Shown: positions 1 to 8,794 of the stretch, piece after piece
Layout of the letters: each line of letters opens with the position of its first letter
How positions within the stretch are numbered: position 1 is the stretch's first letter
Source of the DNA: an uncultured Pseudomonadota bacterium
Lineage (GTDB): Bacteria; Pseudomonadota; Alphaproteobacteria; Rs-D84
DNA: 38,082 nucleotides
Reading direction: 5' to 3'
Assembly: GCA_949290785.1 (NCBI GenBank)
Contig: CASETE010000011.1
Location: 69,893 to 107,974, forward strand
Notes under the pieces: model-generated
Databases searched by the model: none
What the model saw: the letters and a program-made list of their open reading frames with translations, nothing else
Told to the model about the DNA's origin: nothing
Translations under genes and position numbers: made by a program

Positions 1-1023
1 CGCAACAATCAATGCCAGCGCCAATAATATAAGTTCTGTTAAACTGCCAATCATATTAGATGCAGACATAAAGATTGACATGGCAATTGCCATACATGCA
101 ACTGCGAAAGCAGGAGCAAAACTAGCACGGCGTCTTAATAAAGATGTGCGTAACAGTATAGTCAAGCATATTGCAGCCAACATAAGATTCATAATCGGAC
201 CCAAGAACCTGCTGCTTAATTCTGACAAAATCATTTTATGTTGTTTTTCTGAAGGGGCGTCCAATACTGAATTTATCAAGGTTAACGTTGGTACGCGTCT
301 GACTTTGAAAATGTTGCTCTCATCTTTATCTGAAACGTTTAGGTCCATATCAAAACTATCAAATGTACCGGTCGTCATTGTGTCGCCATTTGTTTGTAGC
401 GCACCGTTTGTCATAACGATGGATAGACCGCGCGTCGTTGATACCAGTTTACCCTTTTCTGCAAATATGGTAATAGATGTTTTTTTATCGCGCATATCAG
501 ACAGCATTACTTGTGACAAGTCATGCCCGGATACTTTGTCTACGTATACAACCAAACCGTCGGTTAGTTGCGTAAATGCAGATTCTTGCAGTTTTAAATG
601 AGCCAATCCATAACGCAGGTTCCATTGCGTGCTGTAAAATTGTGATTGCGTCATCGGAACCAGCCACAGGTTTAACAACAGATGCAATGCTGTTAAAATA
701 CCGGCCATAATTAAGGCAGGCTTTGCAATTTGACGTGGAGATAATCCAGACGCCATCATAACCGTAATTTCATTATCTGCAATCAGTTTATTATATACGA
801 AAATTATCGCGATAAAAGTTACAAAAGGTATTATTATGGATACTATAAAAGGTATCATCAGCATGGTTAATCCGATAAAACTTGATAATTCAATGCCGTA
901 ATTAAGCAACAATTTCATTGTGGACATTATTTGCAACATCCATGCCAAACCAGTCAGTACCAAAAGTAACATGATAAAAACGGCGATTAATTGTCGCGTA
1001 AAATACCTGTCTAATATTTTCAT
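1..1023 (-). CDS. lptF: LPS export permease LptF (5' part; runs off the left edge)
   Basis: Minus-strand reading frame open from the ATG at 1023 to the first base of the window, 341 codons without a stop, so the C-terminus is missing. It encodes a YjgP/YjgQ (COG0795) permease, the inner-membrane part of the LptB2FG transporter that extracts LPS and feeds it to LptC. Seen in the translation: N-terminus MKILDRYFTRQLIAVF, hydrophobic helices at about residues 11-32 and 55-80, then VYNKLIADNEITVMMASG, which matches the conserved segment after TM2 in the family, a TM near residue 100, a periplasmic domain from about 120 to 270, and two more hydrophobic stretches toward the edge. LptF is preferred over LptG because this N-terminal pattern resembles alphaproteobacterial LptF and lptF usually leads the lptFG pair; lptG would then lie beyond the edge. 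There is no good Shine-Dalgarno; a strong promoter sits just upstream. Confidence 0.82.
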   Translation of the reverse strand, partial: MKILDRYFTRQLIAVFIMLLLVLTGLAWMLQIMSTMKLLLNYGIELSSFIGLTMLMIPFIVSIIIPFVTFIAIIFVYNKLIADNEITVMMASGLSPRQIAKPALIMAGILTALHLLLNLWLVPMTQSQFYSTQWNLRYGLAHLKLQESAFTQLTDGLVVYVDKVSGHDLSQVMLSDMRDKKTSITIFAEKGKLVSTTRGLSIVMTNGALQTNGDTMTTGTFDSFDMDLNVSDKDESNIFKVRRVPTLTLINSVLDAPSEKQHKMILSELSSRFLGPIMNLMLAAICLTILLRTSLLRRRASFAPAFAVACMAIAMSIFMSASNMIGSLTELILLALALIVA

Positions 1024-1059
1024 AATTTCCAGTATAAAGCCCAAAATACCCACCGTCAA
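1024..1059 (-). promoter_or_regulatory. lptF promoter, predicted leaderless
   Basis: On the minus strand TTGACG (1059-1054), a 17-base spacer and TATACT (1036-1031). Only 7 bases separate the -10 box from the lptF ATG, so transcription should begin at or one base before the start codon. Confidence 0.65.
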
Positions 1060-1109
1060 ATATATTTACAACAGGCAAAATGTTTTTTCTGGCGGAATAA
1101 AGATTTTTC

Positions 1110-1137
1110 TTGCGATTTGTCGATTCGTGGTTATAAT
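1110..1137 (+). promoter_or_regulatory. nusA-infB promoter
   Basis: TTGCGA (1110-1115), 16-base spacer, perfect TATAAT (1132-1137). Predicted start near 1144 gives a leader of roughly 80 bases that contains the hairpin at 1163-1190. Confidence 0.55.
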
Positions 1138-1162
1138 GTATGATGTTCTTAAAAAGTTTTTT

Positions 1163-1190
1163 AAGAGCGGGGTTGAAAAACCCCGCTCTT
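1163..1190 (+). promoter_or_regulatory. Perfect 12-bp hairpin in the nusA leader
   Basis: Inverted repeat AAGAGCGGGGTT / AACCCCGCTCTT around a GAAA tetraloop. No T-run follows on the plus strand, so it does not look like a normal intrinsic terminator. It lies between the predicted nusA start site and the Shine-Dalgarno (AAGGAG). It could be an mRNA-stability or autoregulatory element, or a decayed terminator. Confidence 0.55.
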
Positions 1191-1222
1191 TCAATAAAAT
1201 ATAACCAAACAAGGAGAATACG

Positions 1223-2764
1223 ATGTCTTTTGTTTCTATGCCGCGTCAGGATTTATTGTTGGCGATTGATTCTTTGGCACAAGAAAAACAAATTGATCGC
1301 GATATTGTAATTGCTTCGTTAGAGGCGGCAATTGCAAAAATCGCTAAACATAAATATGGCGAAGAATTCAACATTGTTGCTGAAATTGACCGTAAAAACG
1401 GTGCGATACATGTAAAAAGATTATTTGAAGTTGTTGAATCGCCGGAATCAAAGGGCGATGATTATGACGCAAACACAATGTTGACCGTGGCACAGGCAAA
1501 GAAATACGCTTCTGATCCCAAGGTTGGCGATTTTGTAGAAGACCAGTTACCAGAACCAGAATTTGGTCGCATGGCGTTTCAAACGGCGCGTCAGATTATG
1601 ACCGCGCGCGTTCGCGATGCTGAAAAAGGTCGTCAATATGAAGAATTTAAAGATAATATTGGTGATATTGTCAGCGGCGTGGTAAAACGTATTGAGTTTG
1701 GAAACGTGTTCGTAGATATTAACGGTAAAGCCGAAGGGTATATAAAAGGCACAGAATTGATTCCAGGTGAAAAATTGGCGGTTGGCGATCGCGTTCGCGC
1801 ATTAATTATGGACGTTGCGCGTTCTAATACTGGTCCTCAGATTTTCTTGACGCGTACACATCCTATGTTTATGGAAAAGTTGTTCGTTCAAGAAGTGCCC
1901 GAAATTTATGAAGGTATTATTAAAATTAAATCGGTTGCACGTGCACCAGGCAGTCACGCTAAAATCGCGGTAGAAACCCAAGACCCGTCTATTGACGCTG
2001 TCGGCATGACCGTTGGTATCAAAGGTACAAGAATTCAACCTGTTATAAATGAATGTCACGGTGAAAAAATAGACGTTATTCTTTATTCAGAAGACCCGGC
2101 TGTGTTTATCGTTAATGCGATGCAACCTGCAAAAGTTGCAAAAATCATCGTTGATGAAGACACGCGTAGTGCAGATGTCGTTGTAAACGAAGACCAGCAG
2201 TCTTTGGCGATTGGGCGTCGCGGTCAGAACGTTCGTTTGGCGTCGCAATTAACAGGTTGGAATATTGACGTTATGAACGAGACAGAAGAACAGGAACGTC
2301 GCGCAAAAGAAGTCAAAGAGAAAACAGACTTGTTTATACGTGGCCTAGACGTTGATGAAATGTTGGCGCACTTGCTGATTACAGAAGGTTTCAGAACGAT
2401 TGAAGAAATTGCGTTCGTAGACGTTTCTGAACTGGAAAGCATAGAAGGGTTTAACGCCGAATTAGCGGCCGAATTGCAAGATCGCGCAAAGAAATATTTA
2501 ACAAAGCAGGAACAAGATTATAAAGACGAAGGTCATAAACTGGGTATGTCCGATGATTTATTAAACTTTGACTTTATAAAACGACCTGTAATAATGCAAT
2601 TAGGTAATGCAGGCATAAAGTCCTTGGACGATTTGGCCGATTTATCAACCGATGAATTGGTAGAAATTTTGGGCGAAGATACGATGAGTGCACGTCTTGC
2701 CGGTCGTGTTATCATGAAGGCGCGTGAATTGGCTTATGGTATAACCCAAGGGGACGAGGAATAA
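1223..2764 (+). CDS. nusA: Transcription termination/antitermination factor NusA
   Basis: 513 aa, the usual size for proteobacterial NusA. It binds RNA polymerase and nascent RNA and modulates pausing, termination and rRNA antitermination. Domains seen: N-terminal RNAP-binding domain (about 1-125), S1 domain (about 135-200, starting GDIVSGVVKRIEFGNVFVDI), KH1 with VGIKGTRIQPVINE, KH2 with SLAIGRRGQNVRLASQLTGW, then two helix-hairpin-helix acidic repeats to the end (about 360-510). The start has a good Shine-Dalgarno (AAGGAG, 6 bases upstream). The gene normally follows rimP; here the upstream neighbour is the divergent lptF, so rimP is not adjacent. Downstream infB lies 52 bases away and is probably cotranscribed. 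Confidence 0.97.
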   Translation: MSFVSMPRQDLLLAIDSLAQEKQIDRDIVIASLEAAIAKIAKHKYGEEFNIVAEIDRKNGAIHVKRLFEVVESPESKGDDYDANTMLTVAQAKKYASDPKVGDFVEDQLPEPEFGRMAFQTARQIMTARVRDAEKGRQYEEFKDNIGDIVSGVVKRIEFGNVFVDINGKAEGYIKGTELIPGEKLAVGDRVRALIMDVARSNTGPQIFLTRTHPMFMEKLFVQEVPEIYEGIIKIKSVARAPGSHAKIAVETQDPSIDAVGMTVGIKGTRIQPVINECHGEKIDVILYSEDPAVFIVNAMQPAKVAKIIVDEDTRSADVVVNEDQQSLAIGRRGQNVRLASQLTGWNIDVMNETEEQERRAKEVKEKTDLFIRGLDVDEMLAHLLITEGFRTIEEIAFVDVSELESIEGFNAELAAELQDRAKKYLTKQEQDYKDEGHKLGMSDDLLNFDFIKRPVIMQLGNAGIKSLDDLADLSTDELVEILGEDTMSARLAGRVIMKARELAYGITQGDEE

Positions 2765-2776
2765 ATTTAATTTGAC

Positions 2777-2798
2777 GCTGTGGGGACAGCCCCACAGC
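2777..2798 (+). promoter_or_regulatory. Intercistronic hairpin between nusA and infB
   Basis: Perfect 9-bp stem GCTGTGGGG / CCCCACAGC with an ACAG loop and no T-run. It ends about 10 bases before the infB Shine-Dalgarno (AAGGGTG). More likely an mRNA processing or translation element than a terminator. Confidence 0.5.
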
Positions 2799-2816
2799 AC
2801 AGATAAAGGGTGAATT

Positions 2817-5228
2817 ATGGCAACTTTAACACTTGGAAAATCAGTAACGGTTGGTGCGGTTCAAAGTAAAAAGGGGGACGCTGTTTTTGTTGAACGTCGT
2901 CGTCGCGTTGTTGCACCCGGCAGTAAAGAGTTACGGGACGAACCCGCTGCGCCTGTGGCGCCACGTAACGCGGCAGATGACAAGTTGCGTGCTGTGTTAG
3001 AAGCGGCCCGTGCGCGCGAAGAAGAAAGAAAAAAACGCGAAGCCGAAGAATTGGCGCAACGCGCTGCACGCGAAGCAGAAATTGAACGTGAAAATCGCGA
3101 ATACGAACAAGTGAAAGAACAACTGGCGGCCCGTGAAACAAATGCCCCCGTTGTTGATGTAACAGAAAATGTCGGTCTTGAAACAAAAGTTACAGAAGAG
3201 GTAAACAAAAAAGCGAACGCACAATTTGAAAGTCGTCAAAATTCATCCAGAAACAAATTTTCTAGGGATGATGAAGATATTCGCCCGTCAAAGTTTAATA
3301 ATTATAAAAAAGACTTTAAAAAGTCCGGAAAGATTTCTTTACATGACATCGTTATCGGCGAAGGCGATGACGAAGACGAAATTGGCATTCGCGGTGCAAA
3401 CAGACGTCGGTCCGAGGCTTCTTTGAAAAGATTTCGTGAAAAAGCCAGGACTGTATTTTCTGCACCACAAAAAGTAGAACATGTCGTTACATTAGGCGAT
3501 ACCATTACCGTAAAAGATTTGGCCGCTGCAATGGCGGAAAAAGTTGGTAACGTAATCAAAAAACTGATGGAAATGGGTATGATGGCATCGCAGAATCAAT
3601 CTATTGATGCCGATACCGCGGAATTGATTGCAGGTGAATTCGGGGCCAAGGTAAAACGCGTTGATGTGAAGCCTTATGCCGAACAATTGGAGCGTCAGCC
3701 TGATCCACAGCATTTACAACCGCGTGCACCTGTTGTTACGGTTGTAGGGCACGTTGACCATGGTAAAACATCGTTACTGGATGCTTTTCGTAATGCAAAC
3801 GTTGCAGCGCGTGAAGCGGGTGGAATAACGCAACATGTTTCTGCGTACGAGGTAAAGACGAAATCGGGTGCGATGATAACGTTCTTGGATACGCCTGGAC
3901 ATGAAACATTTACAGCAATGCGTGCGCGTGGGGCCCAGATGGCAGATATCGTGGTGCTGGTTGTTGCAGCCAACGATTCTATTATGCCCCAGACAATAGA
4001 GGCGATTAATCATATTCGTGCCGCAAAAGTACCCTTTATCGTGGCTATTAATAAAATAGATTTACCAGAGGCGAACCCGCAACGCGTAAAAACCGACTTG
4101 TTACAACAAGAAGTGCAAGTAGAAGATATGGGCGGCGACGTTCAGTGCGTAGAAATATCTGCTACGAAAAAAATCGGTTTGGACAAATTAGAAGAAGCAA
4201 TTTTATTGCAGGCAGAGTTAATGGATTTAAAGGCGGATCCCGATATGCCTGCGGTTGCATACGTGGTAGAAGCAAAAATGGAAAAAGGCTTAGGCGCTGT
4301 TGCAACTGTTTTAATAAGACAGGGGACTTTATCCATTGGTGACGTATTCGTCGTTGGCGAGACTTTTGGGCGTGTACGCGGGTTGATTAATTCCGCCGGT
4401 GAACGTGTTAAATCTGTTAAACCTGGACAACCGGCGGTTGTATTAGGCTTGACGTCTGTTCCAAGTGCAGGTGATGATTTGCACGTTATGGAAACGGATG
4501 CCCAAGCGCGCGAAGTCGCAGCATATCGTGCACAAAAAGCAAAAGACAAGGCGAACGCCGTTAAACGTTCATCATTGGAAGAATTATTTGCGAAGCGTGA
4601 CGCGAACAAAAAATTGATATTGCCGGTTGTATTGCGTGCAGATGTGCAAGGCAGTGTAGAAGCGATTAATGATATGCTGAAAGATATCAATACCGATAAA
4701 GTAGGGGTAGAGGTTTTGTCTTCCGGCGTCGGTCAGATTACCGAAGGGGATATTCGTTTGGCTGCTGCGTCTGGTGCGGTCATAATTGCGTTTAACGTTC
4801 GTGCAGACAGCATGGTGCGTGACATGGCGCGTTCCAACGGCGTAGACATTCGTTATCATAGCGTCGTGTATCGTATAACAGACGAAATAAAAGAAATCTT
4901 GTCTGGAAAACTGGCGCCAGAAAGAAAAGAAAACTTTATCGGTTATGCCGATGTCATCGCGTTGTTTACAGTTGGTAAAGGAATACGCGTTGCGGGATGC
5001 CGTGTATCCGAAGGCGTTATAAAGAAAGATGCATTTGTTCGTTTGTTGCGTAATAATGTCGTTATCTATGACGGTAAAATAGGCGAATTGCGCCGTGAAA
5101 AGAACGAGGTAAAAGAAGTATCTGGTTCCGGCGTTGAATTCGGTATGTCTTTTGATAAGTATAATGATTTAAAAGAAGGCGACCGCGTAGAGTGTTACGA
5201 AGTGCAAGAAATCAAGGCTCAGTTATAA
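2817..5228 (+). CDS. infB: Translation initiation factor IF-2
   Basis: 803 aa GTPase that brings fMet-tRNA to the 30S subunit and promotes subunit joining. The N-terminus has TLTLGKS and a basic ERRRRVV patch, like the IF2-associated segment of alphaproteobacteria, followed by a charged Glu/Arg/Ala-rich linker (about 50-170) and an IF2_N-like helical region (about 220-290). The G domain has GHVDHGKTS at about 311, DTPGHE at about 358 and NKID at about 412, and is followed by the two beta-barrels and the C2 domain that binds the initiator tRNA. The linker is shorter than in many alphaproteobacteria. Shine-Dalgarno AAGGGTG supports this start. It follows nusA on the same strand; the usual next genes rbfA and truB are not here. 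Confidence 0.97.
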   Translation: MATLTLGKSVTVGAVQSKKGDAVFVERRRRVVAPGSKELRDEPAAPVAPRNAADDKLRAVLEAARAREEERKKREAEELAQRAAREAEIERENREYEQVKEQLAARETNAPVVDVTENVGLETKVTEEVNKKANAQFESRQNSSRNKFSRDDEDIRPSKFNNYKKDFKKSGKISLHDIVIGEGDDEDEIGIRGANRRRSEASLKRFREKARTVFSAPQKVEHVVTLGDTITVKDLAAAMAEKVGNVIKKLMEMGMMASQNQSIDADTAELIAGEFGAKVKRVDVKPYAEQLERQPDPQHLQPRAPVVTVVGHVDHGKTSLLDAFRNANVAAREAGGITQHVSAYEVKTKSGAMITFLDTPGHETFTAMRARGAQMADIVVLVVAANDSIMPQTIEAINHIRAAKVPFIVAINKIDLPEANPQRVKTDLLQQEVQVEDMGGDVQCVEISATKKIGLDKLEEAILLQAELMDLKADPDMPAVAYVVEAKMEKGLGAVATVLIRQGTLSIGDVFVVGETFGRVRGLINSAGERVKSVKPGQPAVVLGLTSVPSAGDDLHVMETDAQAREVAAYRAQKAKDKANAVKRSSLEELFAKRDANKKLILPVVLRADVQGSVEAINDMLKDINTDKVGVEVLSSGVGQITEGDIRLAAASGAVIIAFNVRADSMVRDMARSNGVDIRYHSVVYRITDEIKEILSGKLAPERKENFIGYADVIALFTVGKGIRVAGCRVSEGVIKKDAFVRLLRNNVVIYDGKIGELRREKNEVKEVSGSGVEFGMSFDKYNDLKEGDRVECYEVQEIKAQL

Positions 5229-5239
5229 TGATAATGAAA

Positions 5240-5267
5240 AATAACCCGTGCTTGAAGACGGGTTATT
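5240..5267 (-). terminator. Terminator of der
   Basis: Stem AATAACCCG / CGGGTTATT with a 10-base loop. In the minus direction it is followed by a T-run (TTTTTCATT), so it should terminate der; on the plus strand the T-run is poor, though it may also stop infB readthrough because the genes converge. Confidence 0.65.
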
Positions 5268-5296
5268 CTGTGTCGGTATGAGATTGATAATTGCTA

Positions 5297-6625
5297 TCAA
5301 TCGTATGGATTATTATCTTTTTTATACTCTATTGCAATAGGTAAGTGTTCCCAATGTAGTGCGTTTGCTAAACCGCGTCGCAGGTATCGCGTATAAGATT
5401 CCGGTATGTCTGACGCCCCGCCTACATTGATTGTGATTTTCATTGGGTGTCGTCCCGTTTGACGTGCAAATTTTATTTTCATCGGACGTTTTAACCTAGA
5501 CATTGGCGGTTGCCTATCGGCGACCAGTTTTTCAATGATTTTATTTATTAAACTGGTTGGCGCATCGCTGTTTGAAATGTCGTATTGTTCATATACGCGA
5601 CGGAACATATTTCTGACCCCGCTGCCAGTTTCCGCAGAAATTGCAAAAATCAAAGGTTTTATAATTTGATGAAATGAATTTGTAAATTGGTGTTTTAATT
5701 TTAACAGTTTTTCATCACGTTCTGATTGTTCTATCAGGTCCCATTTGTTTAAAGCAACGCATAATATTTTGCCGGCATCGTATACGCGCGCGGCGATTCC
5801 CAATGCTTGATTTTCAATGTTTTTTGTTGCATCAACTACTAAAATAACGATGTCGGATTTTTCAATGGCGTCCAAAGATTTTAATGCTGACAAAGTTTCT
5901 ACATCGTCTTTGATGCCTGCTTTGCGTCGTAATCCTGCTGTGTCCATCAAGATTATATTTCTGCCGTAAAATTGCGTTGGGATTTTCACTGTGTCTCTTG
6001 TGATTCCAGGAGCGTCCATAACGATTTGTCGTTTTTCACCCAGTACATAATTGACCAAAGTGGATTTACCGACATTTGGCTGACCGAGAATTGCAACTTT
6101 TATTTTTTGTTGTGTTTCTGGGGCAGGTGTACTGATTGAATCGCCCGCTTTATTATCTACGAATTCATATATTTTATCAAAGCCTGTTTTATGCTCGGCC
6201 GAGATTAACACGGGTTCACCAAAGCCAAGTTTATAAAATTCGTGTATATTAGATAGTCTTTTTTCAGATTCCGCCTTGTTTATTAATAACATTACAGGGG
6301 CTTTTGTCTTTCTGCGTACCAATTTAGCCCAATCAAGGTCTTCGTTTGTTAGACCTGTACGACCGTCAACGACAAACAAGACGATGTCGGAATTTGTTAT
6401 TGCGTTTATTGCCATATTCGTAGAATCCAGCCCGATTCCAGATTTCGTATTTTCTAATCCTGCCGTGTCAAATATTTGATATGGTCTGTCACGCATAGTG
6501 CCAGAAATAGTGTCACGCGTTACCCCTGGTCTGTCGTGTACCAAAGCGTCACGTGTACCTGTTAATCCATTGAACAGTGTTGATTTTCCTGTATTAGGGC
6601 GACCTGCGATAGTTATTTTTAACAT
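5297..6625 (-). CDS. der: Ribosome biogenesis GTPase Der (EngA)
   Basis: Essential double-GTPase that matures the 50S subunit. From the chosen ATG at 6625 the protein is about 442 aa. Two G domains are visible: first GRPNTGKST, DTAGLE and NKAE; second GQPNVGKST, DTAGLRRKAG and NKWD. A KH-like C-terminal domain follows (SRLKRPMKIKFARQTGRHP). The first domain has T where most members have V (GRPNVGKS) and NKAE instead of NKxD, a mildly divergent G4 motif. The open frame extends upstream to 6661, but the added residues are lysine-rich and atypical; the ATG at 6625 puts MLKITIAGRPN at the N-terminus and has GGAAAAAG upstream. An alternative ATG is at 6637. It belongs to the widespread yfgM-bamB-der neighbourhood, here split by an inverted gene. 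Confidence 0.95.
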   Translation of the reverse strand: MLKITIAGRPNTGKSTLFNGLTGTRDALVHDRPGVTRDTISGTMRDRPYQIFDTAGLENTKSGIGLDSTNMAINAITNSDIVLFVVDGRTGLTNEDLDWAKLVRRKTKAPVMLLINKAESEKRLSNIHEFYKLGFGEPVLISAEHKTGFDKIYEFVDNKAGDSISTPAPETQQKIKVAILGQPNVGKSTLVNYVLGEKRQIVMDAPGITRDTVKIPTQFYGRNIILMDTAGLRRKAGIKDDVETLSALKSLDAIEKSDIVILVVDATKNIENQALGIAARVYDAGKILCVALNKWDLIEQSERDEKLLKLKHQFTNSFHQIIKPLIFAISAETGSGVRNMFRRVYEQYDISNSDAPTSLINKIIEKLVADRQPPMSRLKRPMKIKFARQTGRHPMKITINVGGASDIPESYTRYLRRGLANALHWEHLPIAIEYKKDNNPYD

Positions 6626-6649
6626 TACTTTTTCCATTGATTTTTTTTT

Positions 6650-6677
6650 ATTATAAAGCAAAAATATAAATAATCAA
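6650..6677 (-). promoter_or_regulatory. der promoter
   Basis: Minus strand TTGATT (6677-6672), 16-base spacer, perfect TATAAT (6655-6650). Gives a leader of about 18 bases to the ATG at 6625. Its presence fits der being uncoupled from bamB. Confidence 0.55.
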
Positions 6678-6692
6678 ATAGGGACATAAATT

Positions 6693-7286
6693 ATGAAAAG
6701 AATAAAAAATGCTTTTAAACATATAAAAAACATTTTAATAAACCCAAAGTTGTATTTTACAAAAATAGTTGCCGACGGAAACATGGATGAGTCTATGTTA
6801 AAAGCTTTTATATACGGCTTGTTGGGCGGATGTTTGGTTTTGTTGTTACGTCTAATCGGCGGGGCGACAATAACCATCAGCGCTGTATTTTCAGCGGTTA
6901 TAATTGTACCGGTATTGGCGGTTGCCTTGTTGTTTGTTATGGGCGGCTTGTTAATGTTAGTATCTGAAATTACGGGCGGTGAACGAGATTGGGAAATCGC
7001 GATAAAAGGGCTTGCGTCGGTTTTCTTTATTTATCCGGTTATATTAGTATTAAACGCCTTGGCCTTTAATTGTACATCTATGTGGATTATAAGTTTATTG
7101 GTTGATGCGTATGTTTTGTTCTTGTTTTATAATATTGCTGTTTATTGTATGCGCGGTAAGAAATTGAATGTAATGGTTGTTATTGGCATCTTTGCTGTGT
7201 TTTTAATAACTGTTTATGCAACAGATTATCGTATCGGTTGGTTTATGCTGAAAAATACCAGCGCTACGTTGGCCTGTTTGTTATAA
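6693..7286 (+). CDS. Yip1-like multi-pass membrane protein
   Basis: 197 aa with about five hydrophobic helices (roughly residues 40-60, 62-88, 105-125, 128-150, 158-175). The basic N-terminus KHIKNILINPKLYFTKI followed by a membrane domain is the layout of bacterial Yip1-domain proteins, whose function is mostly unknown; the assignment is by pattern only. Shine-Dalgarno AGGGA supports the ATG. It sits in reverse orientation between der and bamB, genes that are usually contiguous, and shares a terminator with bamB at 7314-7333. Confidence 0.7.
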   Translation: MKRIKNAFKHIKNILINPKLYFTKIVADGNMDESMLKAFIYGLLGGCLVLLLRLIGGATITISAVFSAVIIVPVLAVALLFVMGGLLMLVSEITGGERDWEIAIKGLASVFFIYPVILVLNALAFNCTSMWIISLLVDAYVLFLFYNIAVYCMRGKKLNVMVVIGIFAVFLITVYATDYRIGWFMLKNTSATLACLL

Positions 7287-7313
7287 AATAATGGCTTTTT
7301 ATATAATGATATA

Positions 7314-7333
7314 AAACCCGCAAGTGCGGGTTT
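7314..7333. terminator. Bidirectional terminator between the Yip1-like gene and bamB
   Basis: Stem AAACCCGC / GCGGGTTT with an AAGT loop, T-rich on both strands. It lies between two convergent stop codons. Confidence 0.75.
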
Positions 7334-7335
7334 AT

Positions 7336-8064
7336 TTATTTTATAATGTTACCGTTTTCTGCATTTATTTTTTGCTTGTGTACGGTAATTACTTTATCTT
7401 TATACACGGGTTTAGATTGTTTAGATACTTCCGTGCGCCAATATACAGCGCCATCCTTGTTTCTGATTGCGTATAGATGATTGTCAGTTGAAACGACAAA
7501 AGAAACATTATCCGTTACCGTAAAAGGTACCGCAACGCCGATAGGTAAACACCAACGTTTATCACCTGAATAAGCATTTATTTTGCAAAAAGCGTCACCC
7601 AGACCGCCGACATATACATCGTTACCTTGGACTACAATAGGTGCAATAATATCCACTATGGAAGCGCCACCGGTCATATTGCTGGTACGATATATATCTG
7701 ATATCCACAATATTTTTTTTGTTTTTGGGTTTATTTTTACTAATTCACCGGTGGTTAATCCAGCATACACGTAACCTTTATCGCATACAGGTTGTTGCGA
7801 ACTTTTTACAGAATTATTAGTAGGAAACCCGCTGAATATTTTTTTATCGCCGGCCCATATAACATTTGTAGAATCCTGGGTATATGGACATTGTTCTGGT
7901 GTTTCAACGGATAGGTTTTCCGGTAAATTTTGGATGTTTTCGTTTAAAACGTTTATATCAGATTCATTAAAGATTGCGGTCCTGGTTCCGGGTAATATTG
8001 GGTCATGTTCGGAACAAGCGCAAAGACCGATTAGGCAAGCAATGAAAGCGACGTTTTTTCGCAT
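7336..8064 (-). CDS. bamB: BamB-like outer-membrane assembly lipoprotein, shortened
   Basis: 242 aa. BamB is a beta-propeller lipoprotein of the BAM complex that folds outer-membrane proteins. Seen: a lipoprotein signal ending LCAC (Cys 17), the PILPGTR segment that follows the lipobox in alphaproteobacterial BamB, then PQQ-type blade repeats (GLTTGELVKINPKTKKILW; GGLGDAFCKINAYSGDKRW; STDNHLYAIRNKDGAVYW). Only about three or four blades are present, against eight in usual BamB (about 380-450 aa), and the stop is followed at once by a terminator, so the C-terminal half is absent and no remnant is visible. It lies 12 bases after yfgM and shares its operon. It could be a functional half-propeller or a truncated protein. 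Shine-Dalgarno AAGGA supports the start. Confidence 0.8.
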   Translation of the reverse strand: MRKNVAFIACLIGLCACSEHDPILPGTRTAIFNESDINVLNENIQNLPENLSVETPEQCPYTQDSTNVIWAGDKKIFSGFPTNNSVKSSQQPVCDKGYVYAGLTTGELVKINPKTKKILWISDIYRTSNMTGGASIVDIIAPIVVQGNDVYVGGLGDAFCKINAYSGDKRWCLPIGVAVPFTVTDNVSFVVSTDNHLYAIRNKDGAVYWRTEVSKQSKPVYKDKVITVHKQKINAENGNIIK

Positions 8065-8076
8065 GGTGATTAATCC

Positions 8077-8727
8077 TTATCTTAATGATTGTGCAGAAGC
8101 GGATATGACTGCAGGTGCCGAATCATCATTGATTATTTTATCTAGCCATTTATTTGCATTTTCTCTGTCACCCACGCTGATATATTTCTGAGCGATAGTT
8201 AGTCTGCTAGTGTAATAAAAAGGAGATTTTTTCGTGTTTAAAGGTTCCAGATAATCTTCTACTTGTTGCGGTGTCATATCGTCGCCTTTTATGCCGATTA
8301 TATGAATGCGCGCTAAATCTTTGAAATCATGTGTATGTCCGTCTTGAGCCAACTTTTCCAGTTTTTTAATATCGTTGTCTATTAAATAGGCTTGAAAAAG
8401 AGCCAAGTCTGCGGTTGCACCGGATGTATCTTCTGACAACGCTGCCAAAGCATTCGCGTCAACAGATGCCACGGCCGCCTCATAATTTGTAGCAACTGCG
8501 GTTTTATTGTTATGGTGTACGCGTATACCGATTTGAATGGCTGTTGCGATAATCAGTATTCCCAAAGCGCCGGCAATTAAGTGACGATAGTATTTCTTTA
8601 CGAAAGCGTGAGTTTTTTCATTATTAACTTCTTCCCATACTTCGCGATAAAGTGCGTCTTCGGCATATTCTTCGCGGGACTTTTTCTTTGGTTTCATGTT
8701 TTTATTTCTTTCCAAAATAGATGCCAT
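8077..8727 (-). CDS. yfgM: YfgM-like membrane-anchored TPR protein
   Basis: 216 aa. The N-terminal motif DALYREVWEEVNNEKTHAF resembles the alphaproteobacterial YfgM family (TPR_21). It is followed by one membrane helix (about residues 50-67) and a periplasmic helical-repeat domain. YfgM works with the SecYEG-PpiD periplasmic chaperone network in E. coli. Position directly before bamB supports the call. A good Shine-Dalgarno (AGGAGA) favours the ATG at 8727 over the internal ATG at 8697. Confidence 0.8.
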   Translation of the reverse strand: MASILERNKNMKPKKKSREEYAEDALYREVWEEVNNEKTHAFVKKYYRHLIAGALGILIIATAIQIGIRVHHNNKTAVATNYEAAVASVDANALAALSEDTSGATADLALFQAYLIDNDIKKLEKLAQDGHTHDFKDLARIHIIGIKGDDMTPQQVEDYLEPLNTKKSPFYYTSRLTIAQKYISVGDRENANKWLDKIINDDSAPAVISASAQSLR

Positions 8728-8757
8728 GGAAAAATCTCCTGTGTTTGTATTGGTATC

Positions 8758-8785
8758 TTGATAAATCTTATTTTATTGGTATACT
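8758..8785 (+). promoter_or_regulatory. rpoH promoter, nearly leaderless
   Basis: TTGATA (8758-8763), 16-base spacer, TATACT (8780-8785). Nine bases separate the -10 box from the ATG at 8795, leaving a leader of about 0-3 bases. No Shine-Dalgarno is visible. Confidence 0.6.
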
Positions 8786-8794
8786 ATAAAAGTT

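Noticed and set aside
80..601. Plus-strand open frame of 173 codons
   Set aside because: It is antisense to lptF, whose minus-strand translation matches the family clearly; no Shine-Dalgarno or recognisable domain.
4142..4690. Minus-strand open frame of 182 codons inside infB
   Set aside because: Shadow of the conserved IF-2 coding sequence; Ser/Thr/Ala-rich composition typical of antisense reading.
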